From positions 1 to 60,865 of the IMG/VR virus record IMGVR_UViG_3300025093_001645: 60,865 bases of DNA; one strand, 5' to 3'. Shown here in pieces: positions 31,706-38,373 of this stretch. The translations under genes were made by a program, and so were the position numbers. The notes under the pieces were generated by a model, which was not told where the DNA came from, did not search any database, and saw only the letters and a program-made list of their open reading frames with translations. Each line of letters begins with the position of its first letter. The stretch's first letter is position 1. Source of the DNA: a virus.

Positions 31706-32520
31706 TAGAATTAACAGTTGGTCTTCCAATGTACAGAAGTAGAGAAATAGCATGGCTAGCCTTAGAAAGCTTATGTCGACAAAAAGATATTGATTTTAAA
31801 TGGGAGTTATTGATAATCGAAGAAGAAGAAGAATGTTTCGGTCAAGAAAAAGTAAAAGAGTATGTTTCAAGATTAAAAGAAAATGGCTGCACGAGATTGG
31901 AATATATTTCTTTAAAACAATGGATACCATTATCACTTAAATGGAAGCAGCTAGCTAATATGTCCAGTGACTCTTCAAAATGTTTTTTGTTACAGGCAGC
32001 TGATTGTTATGCACAACCATATCGTTTAAAAGAAACAAATGATATCTTTAAGAAAGATAAAAATATTGACTGGGTTCAATCTAAAAATGGCTTCTTTTAT
32101 GATATTACAAATAAAAAAAGTGCAATATTTGATCATAATTTATGTCGGATTTCCCACATACCCGACCATAGTCTTCATCCATGTTCCCTGAACATGGCTA
32201 TAAAAACTAATTTAATCAAAAGGCTTTCTCCACAACATGTCAGACGCAGCGTAGATAGTTTTTTGTTTAAAAATTTGACTAGTCAAAAAGGTTCCTCTTT
32301 AAAAGTTGAATGGAATCATTCTGATAATTGGAGGCTAGGATTTGACACAGACGGCTTAAATAACATTTCTCGCGATCGAAGTCGGCTAATATGCGGAATT
32401 AAACCTCCTTTTGTAGCGCTTCCCAAGGGAGAACAATTAGAGAAATATATTCCTTCTGATATATTATCTATGTTATATGATTGTTATTCTGCTGCAAGAA
32501 AAAATAAGTTAATACCGTAA
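31702..32520 (+). CDS. GT-A (GT2-like) glycosyltransferase
   Basis: 272 residues. ELTVGLPMYRSREIAWLALE is the usual GT2 opening; QAADCYAQPYR stands where the D-x-D should be, slightly degenerate. A second-half HPCSLNMAIK and a DxDG-type loop (FDTDGLNN) follow. It overlaps the acetyltransferase as ATGA and is followed by a 27-residue frame coupled to the epimerase. Confidence 0.7.
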   Translation: MIELTVGLPMYRSREIAWLALESLCRQKDIDFKWELLIIEEEEECFGQEKVKEYVSRLKENGCTRLEYISLKQWIPLSLKWKQLANMSSDSSKCFLLQAADCYAQPYRLKETNDIFKKDKNIDWVQSKNGFFYDITNKKSAIFDHNLCRISHIPDHSLHPCSLNMAIKTNLIKRLSPQHVRRSVDSFLFKNLTSQKGSSLKVEWNHSDNWRLGFDTDGLNNISRDRSRLICGIKPPFVALPKGEQLEKYIPSDILSMLYDCYSAARKNKLIP

Positions 32521-32548
32521 CTCTACTATATTGACAATAAAATAATAT

Positions 32549-32632
32549 ATGAAGATCGATCAAAATTCTATTTTTTCGAATGGAAGACAAACGTGCACCG
32601 TTGAATTTCGAGGAGATGTTGAAACAAAATGA
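32549..32632 (+). CDS. 27-residue frame coupled to the epimerase
   Basis: ATG 32549 opens MKIDQNSIFSNGRQTCTVEF and six more residues, ending as ATGA with the epimerase start. It is either a translated leader peptide or the 3' remnant of a deleted gene. The ribosome site is poor. It lies in the only sizeable gap of the glycan cassette. Confidence 0.3.
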   Translation: MKIDQNSIFSNGRQTCTVEFRGDVETK

Positions 32633-33630
32633 AAATAATATCTATTATAGGTACCCGGCCTCAATATATCAAGGTTAAACCATTTTATGATTTTTGTTTA
32701 CAGATGAGTGTCAATCACAAGATCGTAGATACTTTACAGCATTATTCTGATAACGTTTCAAAAAATCTAATAGAGGATTTAAATTTAAAAATAGACTATT
32801 CTATTGATGCTGACAAAGAAAATGAAATATCTTTTATGGCGACCTCACTCTTAAAATTGCAAGATATCCTAAACAAAGAAAGACCAGATGTTGTTTTAAC
32901 TTATGGAGATACAAATTCTTCTTTATGCGCTTCGTTAGTATCTTACAAATTAAAAATACCAGTGGTTCATATAGAAGCAGGACTAAGATGTGGCGATCAT
33001 AAGGTTCCGGAAGAAGTTAATAGAATATTCGCAGATACTGTGGCTGATTTAAAATTTTGTTCTTCTACGGGCGCATTAAAAAATTTAAAAGATGGAATAT
33101 ATTGTGGAGATCTAGAATATGAGCTTCTTAACAGCTTGGATCCGGAGATAACGTCTGGTAATTTTGGCATTATGACACTCCATAGACAATCAAATATCGA
33201 TATTGAACGTTTAAAAAGTGTAATGAATTTTTGTTCAAGAATTCCATATAAAATAAAATTTTTTGTACATCATAGAACAAAGCCGTTTTTAAAAAAAATA
33301 TGTATTCCGGAAAATATTGAAATTTATGATTCTTGCGTCTATACCAAAATGGTAGAAAACTTATCTAATTCTAAATTTTTTATAACTGATTCTGGTGGTA
33401 TACAAAAAACTACTCCGTTTTTTGGAAAAAAAGCTTTAATATTGAGAAATAAAATAGAATGGATAGAAACAGAGCAGGAAGGCTTTGTTAAAAGATCAAG
33501 CCTAGAAGATGAAGATATAAAATGGCTTTTATCCCCCGCGCCAAAACGAAAAAAAAGATTCTATTTAGATTTACATTTAGATCCTTCTAGTGTAATATAT
33601 AAATCTATAAAAACAAAGATTTATGTATGA
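32629..33630 (+). CDS. UDP-GlcNAc 2-epimerase family, WbpI-like
   Basis: 333 residues, GT-B fold. Family motifs are present: IIGTRPQYIK, HIEAGLRCGD, PEEVNRIFAD, MTLHRQSNID, TDSGGIQKTTPFFGKK and R-x-K-I-E-W-I-E. In the Wbp pathway WbpI converts UDP-GlcNAc(3NAc)A to UDP-ManNAc(3NAc)A; WecB uses UDP-GlcNAc itself. The neighbours favour the WbpI assignment. Somewhat shorter than the usual 350-375 residues. Confidence 0.88.
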   Translation: MKIISIIGTRPQYIKVKPFYDFCLQMSVNHKIVDTLQHYSDNVSKNLIEDLNLKIDYSIDADKENEISFMATSLLKLQDILNKERPDVVLTYGDTNSSLCASLVSYKLKIPVVHIEAGLRCGDHKVPEEVNRIFADTVADLKFCSSTGALKNLKDGIYCGDLEYELLNSLDPEITSGNFGIMTLHRQSNIDIERLKSVMNFCSRIPYKIKFFVHHRTKPFLKKICIPENIEIYDSCVYTKMVENLSNSKFFITDSGGIQKTTPFFGKKALILRNKIEWIETEQEGFVKRSSLEDEDIKWLLSPAPKRKKRFYLDLHLDPSSVIYKSIKTKIYV

Positions 33631-34712
33631 TACCCTTATTTGATCTAAATCGAATTTTAAATAAATCAGTGGATGAATTAAAAAGTGCATTTGATCGATG
33701 CCTGCGAGAAGCTAAATTTATCAACGGACCAGATGTAAAAAAATTTGAAGATGAATTATCAAATTATTTAAATATCTCAAATGTAATCGGAGTTTCAAGT
33801 GGCACTGATGCACTATTAGCTTCATTTTTATCCCTTGGTTTAGAAAGAGGTGATGAAATCCTAGTCACATCATTCACTTTCGCAGCTTCGGCTACATCAA
33901 TCATACGCGCTGGTTTAAGGCCTATTTTCGTTGATTTAAGTGCTGATTCATTCCATCCCTCCATTGAGGATTATAAAGCCGCTAAAACGGCAAAAACTAG
34001 GGGTATATTAGCTGTACATTTATTTGGAGAGCCAAATAATTTATCCGACTTACAAGAGTATTGCAATCAAGAAGGTATATATCTAATTGAAGATTGCGCA
34101 CAGTCTTTAGGAAGTGAGTGGAAAAATAAAAAAGTTGGCACATACGGCGATATTTCAACGTTTAGTTTCTTTCCTGCTAAAAACTTAGGTTGTTTTGGCG
34201 ACGGAGGAGCTGTTGCTACTTCGCGGGATAATCTGGCAGAAAAAGTCAAAATGGTCAGAAGTCACGGTTCAAAGCAAAAATACGAACACGAAATATTGGG
34301 CGGCAATTTTAGATTAGATACGTTACAAGCAGCAATATTGTCGGTTTTGCTTCCTGAGCTGGATGCTTGGATAGACAAAAGAAGAGATAATGCAATGTAT
34401 TACACTAAACATTTTAAAGATTTAGAGGCATTAAAATTACCTCACGCTGTTCACGGCCATTCTTGGAATCAGTACACATTAAGGACAGACAAAAGAGATG
34501 AATTAAAAAAATGGCTCGATACGCACCAGATCGGAAATGCCATATATTATCCGAAAGCTTTACACAAACAGAAAGTTTTTGATTGCGATATATCTTTACC
34601 TGAAGCAGAAAAAAGATGCAATGAAGTGCTTTCTTTACCAATTTATCCTGGACTTTCAGAAGAAGAACGTGATATAATTGTTGAAACAGTAATAAATTTC
34701 TTTACGAGGTAA
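33627..34712 (+). CDS. DegT/DnrJ-type PLP aminotransferase, WbpE-like
   Basis: 361 residues. SGTDALLASFLSLGL and EDCAQSLGS mark the family, and the PLP lysine lies in SFFPAKNLGCFGDGGAV, as in WbpE-type sugar 3-aminotransferases. It would transfer an amino group from glutamate to the 3-keto UDP-sugar made by the WbpB-like enzyme. Overlaps the epimerase as ATGA; GAGG at its end serves the next gene. Confidence 0.9.
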   Translation: MIPLFDLNRILNKSVDELKSAFDRCLREAKFINGPDVKKFEDELSNYLNISNVIGVSSGTDALLASFLSLGLERGDEILVTSFTFAASATSIIRAGLRPIFVDLSADSFHPSIEDYKAAKTAKTRGILAVHLFGEPNNLSDLQEYCNQEGIYLIEDCAQSLGSEWKNKKVGTYGDISTFSFFPAKNLGCFGDGGAVATSRDNLAEKVKMVRSHGSKQKYEHEILGGNFRLDTLQAAILSVLLPELDAWIDKRRDNAMYYTKHFKDLEALKLPHAVHGHSWNQYTLRTDKRDELKKWLDTHQIGNAIYYPKALHKQKVFDCDISLPEAEKRCNEVLSLPIYPGLSEEERDIIVETVINFFTR

Positions 34713-34714
34713 TA

Positions 34715-35647
34715 ATGAAAAAATTTGGTTTAATAGGAGCAGCAGGTTATATTGCTCCACGTCATATGAAAGCAATAAAAGAGACTGGCAACACATTAGA
34801 AGCTGCCTTAGATCCTAATGATTCAGTAGGTATAATCGACTCATATTTTCCTAAAGCGTCTTTCTTTACGGAGATTGAGAGGTTTGATAGACATGTAGAT
34901 AAGCTAAGAAGAAAAGGAAAAGCATTAGATTATATTAGTATATGTTCTCCGAATTATTTACACGATGCACATGTTCGCTTAGCTTTAAGAAATGAAGTAA
35001 ATGTAATTTGTGAAAAACCAATGGTTTTAAATCCTGAAAATCTAGATTACTTACAATTACTAGAGGATGAAAGTGGCAAGAAGATTAATAATATTTTGCA
35101 ATTGCGACTTCACGATTCAATTAGAGAGCTGAAACAGACAGTTGACAAGAGCAAAGTATATGATGTTGATTTAACTTATCTTACTTCAAGAGGCTTGTGG
35201 TATCATTATTCTTGGAAAGGAGACAAAAATAAATCCGGCGGATTACCAACCAATATAGGTATACACTTTTTTGATATGCTTACATGGATCTTTGGCGATG
35301 TAATTAAAAATGAAGTACACGTTGCTAAAAATGATATATGGTCTGGGATACTTCGTTTAGAGAATGCCAATGTTAGATGGCTTTTGAGTTGCAACTCAAA
35401 GTATCTTCCTATCGAAGTAAAAAAGCAAGGAAAAACAACTTATCGGTCTCTAAGCATCGATGAGAAAGAATTTGAATTTAGTACTGGATTTACCGAGTTG
35501 CATACAAAAAGTTATGAAGAGATTTTAAAAGGAAATGGATTTAATATTGATGATGTAAAAACATCTATTAAATTAGTTCATAATATGAAGTATAATATTC
35601 CAACTGGAGTAGTAAAAGACTCGCATCCAATTTTAAAAAAACTGTAA
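34715..35647 (+). CDS. Gfo/Idh/MocA oxidoreductase, WbpB-like
   Basis: 310 residues, close to the ~316 of WbpB. GLIGAAGYIAPRHMKAIKET is the NAD-binding start and strongly recalls WbpB; SICSPNYLHDAH and VICEKPMVLNPENL (catalytic E-K-P) follow. WbpB oxidises C3 of UDP-GlcNAcA, using 2-oxoglutarate to regenerate NAD, and passes it to WbpE. Confidence 0.9.
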   Translation: MKKFGLIGAAGYIAPRHMKAIKETGNTLEAALDPNDSVGIIDSYFPKASFFTEIERFDRHVDKLRRKGKALDYISICSPNYLHDAHVRLALRNEVNVICEKPMVLNPENLDYLQLLEDESGKKINNILQLRLHDSIRELKQTVDKSKVYDVDLTYLTSRGLWYHYSWKGDKNKSGGLPTNIGIHFFDMLTWIFGDVIKNEVHVAKNDIWSGILRLENANVRWLLSCNSKYLPIEVKKQGKTTYRSLSIDEKEFEFSTGFTELHTKSYEEILKGNGFNIDDVKTSIKLVHNMKYNIPTGVVKDSHPILKKL

Positions 35648-35658
35648 AAGGATAGAAT

Positions 35659-36453
35659 ATGAAAACAATTGCAATCATCGGGCGTGGATATGTAGGAAAC
35701 GCTATGTTTGGGTTTTTCGAGAATCATTATAATATGATGACGTATGATCTAAATCCGGAAGTTTGTACTCATTCCATAGAAGAAATAAATGAAAAAGCAG
35801 ATTGTGCAGTGGTTTGTCTTCCAACTGAGATGTTGCCTGACGGATCTTGTGATATTTCTTTAGTAGAGAATGCCGTTTCAAAATTAGAGACAGATTTGAT
35901 AATTATTAAATCTACTGTCGCAGTTGGCACTACCAAAGCATTGGCGATGAAGTATAATAAAAAAATAGTTTTCTCACCAGAGTTCGCCGGCGAATCAAAA
36001 TATTGGAGTCCATATAAGTTTGATACTGATGTTAAAGAGATGCCGCATTATATTTTTGGCGGCAATGGCTCTGATTGTTCTCAAGTATTAGATCTTTATA
36101 TGAAAGTAGGTGGCCCAACTAAAAGATATTTGGTCACAGACCACAATACAGCGGAGATGGTAAAATATGTAGCTAATACTTTTTATGCCACTAAGGTAAC
36201 TTTTTGCAATGAAATGTATGATATATGTAAAGCCCTGGGGACTGATTGGAACAGGGTTAGGGAGTTGTGGCTTAATGACCCTCGCGTTAATCGTATGCAC
36301 ACCGCTGTTTTTGCTAATAATCGTGGCTATGGAGGAAAGTGTTTTCCTAAAGATGTCAATGCGATGATAAAAATTGCTGAAAAAGCAGATGTAAAATCTG
36401 TAGTTTTGAATGCAGTAAATGAAGCAAATGATAATTTTAGAAACAAAAAATAA
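35659..36453 (+). CDS. UDP-sugar 6-dehydrogenase, WbpA-like, short form
   Basis: 264 residues versus ~430 in the family. The Rossmann start IAIIGRGYVGNAMFGFFENH, a T/S-T-V-x-x-G-T-T loop, FSPEFAGE, VKYVANTFYATKVTFCNE and the catalytic Cys in GYGGKCFPKDV are all present. The C-terminal UDP-binding domain is absent. In the pathway it oxidises UDP-GlcNAc to UDP-GlcNAcA; Glc or ManNAc specificity cannot be excluded. AAAGGA lies upstream. Short phage versions of this kind are known to me, so it need not be a broken gene. Confidence 0.85.
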   Translation: MKTIAIIGRGYVGNAMFGFFENHYNMMTYDLNPEVCTHSIEEINEKADCAVVCLPTEMLPDGSCDISLVENAVSKLETDLIIIKSTVAVGTTKALAMKYNKKIVFSPEFAGESKYWSPYKFDTDVKEMPHYIFGGNGSDCSQVLDLYMKVGGPTKRYLVTDHNTAEMVKYVANTFYATKVTFCNEMYDICKALGTDWNRVRELWLNDPRVNRMHTAVFANNRGYGGKCFPKDVNAMIKIAEKADVKSVVLNAVNEANDNFRNKK

Positions 36454-36520
36454 TTGTGTAACAGATACAGTAAACAGTACTGCGCAGGAATGTGCAGAAT
36501 TATTAAAAAATATATTTTAA
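36428..36520 (+). pseudogene. 30-residue frame, probable 3' gene remnant
   Basis: An ATG within the end of the dehydrogenase opens ILETKNNCVTDTVNSTAQEC followed by AELLKNIF. The I-x-T-x-x-N-S-x-x-E-C-A-x-x-L pattern resembles the C-terminus of APS-kinase-like P-loop kinases. No start region, P-loop or body is present. It may be what remains of a gene replaced when the cassette was inserted. Confidence 0.35.
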
Positions 36521-36532
36521 AGGAGATTAATA

Positions 36533-36733
36533 ATGTTTAAACTTTCAGATGAAGCCCTTGGCGCAGTTATGATGGCGCTACAAAAGTCTTTAATGGAGCA
36601 GAGTGATATTGTACCAGTGCTAAAAGGATTCAATTTTAAAGCAAATGAAAATCAAGAATTGTTTGTTATGAATCCTCCTGTTGTTAAAATGAATCACGAT
36701 GATTATGAAACTTTGACTGATACTGATGCCTAA
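36533..36733 (+). CDS. 66-residue conserved phage protein
   Basis: ATG behind AAAGGAG. The pattern (LSDEALGAVMMALQKSLMEQ, then V-L-K-G-F-N-F) is one I associate with T4-like marine phages, near gp55-type genes. Function unknown. Overlaps the zinc-ribbon gene by eight bases. Confidence 0.75.
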   Translation: MFKLSDEALGAVMMALQKSLMEQSDIVPVLKGFNFKANENQELFVMNPPVVKMNHDDYETLTDTDA

Positions 36734-36989
36734 ATACTATTATTCGTGTGAAAAATGTGATCACGTCTTTCGAGCATACCATGGTATAAAAGAAAATTTG
36801 CTTGACTGTCCTGAATGCAAACAAGCAAATTGCTTAAAAAAACAAATTAATAAAGTTTTTATAAAAAGTGAAGATCCGAAAGTCGTTGATCATAAAGTTG
36901 GAGAAATCACAAGACAAGCTATAGAAGAAAATAGAGAAATCTTAAGAACCAACAAAAAAGAAGCCAAGAGTGTAATTTATGAAAATTAA
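36726..36989 (+). CDS. FmdB-like zinc-ribbon protein
   Basis: 87 residues. Y-Y-Y-S-C-E-K-C and L-D-C-P-E-C are the two knuckles of an FmdB-type zinc ribbon, followed by a helical charged tail. Such proteins are thought to be regulatory, without defined targets. Overlaps the following membrane protein by 11 bases. Confidence 0.75.
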   Translation: MPKYYYSCEKCDHVFRAYHGIKENLLDCPECKQANCLKKQINKVFIKSEDPKVVDHKVGEITRQAIEENREILRTNKKEAKSVIYEN

Positions 36990-37380
36990 TAATTTTATTA
37001 TAAGTCTATCTTTAATCCTGAATTCATGCTTGTTGGTATATTTGTTTGGCTTTTTGCACTTTTTCTTATTTATTTCTTTGCTTTTGAATATTTTTTCTGT
37101 CTATTATGTGTTTTTTTTGGTTAATGAGAAGAGAACTATACAAGAAGACTTTACTGATTTAATATCTAAAAACGAAGATTTTGCTGAACATTTAGTACAG
37201 ATATATGAGCTTGAAATGTTTTATGGAGATGAGACCCTAGAAGGACTTATGAAACACTCAAAGAGGCTTATCGACAACTATTACGATTACTACGAGAAAT
37301 ATTTTTCTTCTGATGATGAAGAAATGATGATAGAACAAGAAGATGAATTAAATGACCTCGAAACAAGAAACGAAAACTAA
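36979..37380 (+). CDS. 133-residue membrane protein, conserved in T4-like phages
   Basis: Two hydrophobic segments (residues ~5-27 and ~30-50) anchor an acidic cytoplasmic helix region with FAEHLVQIYELEMFYGDETL and GLMKHSKRLIDNYYDYYEKY. The soluble part recalls a conserved protein that precedes gp55 in marine T4-like phages. Function unknown. It ends 29 bases inside the sigma factor gene. Confidence 0.75.
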   Translation: MKINNFIISLSLILNSCLLVYLFGFLHFFLFISLLLNIFSVYYVFFLVNEKRTIQEDFTDLISKNEDFAEHLVQIYELEMFYGDETLEGLMKHSKRLIDNYYDYYEKYFSSDDEEMMIEQEDELNDLETRNEN

Positions 37381-38089
37381 TCCTCCAAAGTTTAAAAAAA
37401 CTAGGAGAAAAAGAACTAAAAATTTATATTTTACCAAAGTTCATGAGGATGCAATCATAGCATATGCCCTCAGTGACTCAAAGGCAGAAAGAGCAAAACT
37501 TTACGGTGAATTTATAGGACCAGCATTTAGCGAAATGGTGGATAAAATTGTTTATACTTACAAATTTACAAATTTGCCCAATATTGATTACCTAAAAGAT
37601 GATTGTAAAATCTGGCTCACTACTATCTTGGACAAATATGATCCGAATAGAAAGTCAAAAGCTTTCTCTTATTTTAGTGTTATTACGAAAAATTGGTTTA
37701 TTCACAAAGTTAAACAAAATTCAAAAAAGCTAAAAAGAGAAAGGAATATTGATGATTGTGTGCACGTAGCTACAGACAAATATGAAAACTTAGTAATTGA
37801 AAATAGCTACATAGAAGATAGAACAAGACAAGAGTTTATGCAACATCTTCAAAATGAGATTTGTAAGTGGGAAAATCTTGATTTAAAAGAAAATGAAAGA
37901 AAAGTCCTAGAAGCGATAAAAATATTATTTGACTCAGCCCCGGATATTCAAATTTTTAATAAAAAAGCTATTTATCTATACATTAGGGAAATCACTGGCT
38001 TAAACACTAAACAAGTTGTCAACAACCTTAATAAGATAAGACAAAAATATAGGGCTTTTAAAAATAAATGGGAAAAAGACGAAATTTAG
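37352..38089 (+). CDS. gp55-like late transcription sigma factor
   Basis: 245 residues. The central region KAFSYFSVITKNWFIHKVKQ with basic follow-on is the sigma region 2-like part that contacts the late promoter in T4 gp55-type factors. W-L-T-T-I-L-D-K-Y-D-P-N-R precedes it, as in marine homologues. The N-terminus is basic. With the sliding clamp and gp33, T4 gp55 directs RNA polymerase to TATAAATA; matching octamers occur at 13837-13844 and 25019-25026. Confidence 0.85.
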   Translation: MTSKQETKTNPPKFKKTRRKRTKNLYFTKVHEDAIIAYALSDSKAERAKLYGEFIGPAFSEMVDKIVYTYKFTNLPNIDYLKDDCKIWLTTILDKYDPNRKSKAFSYFSVITKNWFIHKVKQNSKKLKRERNIDDCVHVATDKYENLVIENSYIEDRTRQEFMQHLQNEICKWENLDLKENERKVLEAIKILFDSAPDIQIFNKKAIYLYIREITGLNTKQVVNNLNKIRQKYRAFKNKWEKDEI

Positions 38090-38370
38090 ATAACAATATT
38101 GACGCGCTAATAGAAGAAGGTCTCCAAAACATAAGACAAGATCGAGCAATGGCCTCAACGTTGTTGATTGACGTGATGAATCATATACAAAATGATAAGC
38201 ACGAACATAAAGAGATTGGACAAGTAGCTGCTAAATATCTTGAAACCCTACAAAGATCAAACGAACAATTAGTAAAAATAAGCACCTTGGTCCACAAGAA
38301 GACCTCCAATAAAGAAGGTTTATCTGATGCGGATAAAGAATCCCTATATGATCTGATAGGAGTAGAATAA
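38068..38370 (+). CDS. 100-residue helical protein following the sigma factor
   Basis: Entirely helical, starting N-I-D-A-L-I-E-E-G-L-Q-N-I, with AAKYLETLQRSNEQLVKIST in the middle. It could be a small terminase subunit or a late-transcription co-factor such as gp33; neither is shown. It overlaps the sigma gene by 22 bases and precedes the baseplate block by three. Confidence 0.7.
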   Translation: MGKRRNLDNNIDALIEEGLQNIRQDRAMASTLLIDVMNHIQNDKHEHKEIGQVAAKYLETLQRSNEQLVKISTLVHKKTSNKEGLSDADKESLYDLIGVE

Positions 38371-38373
38371 TCA

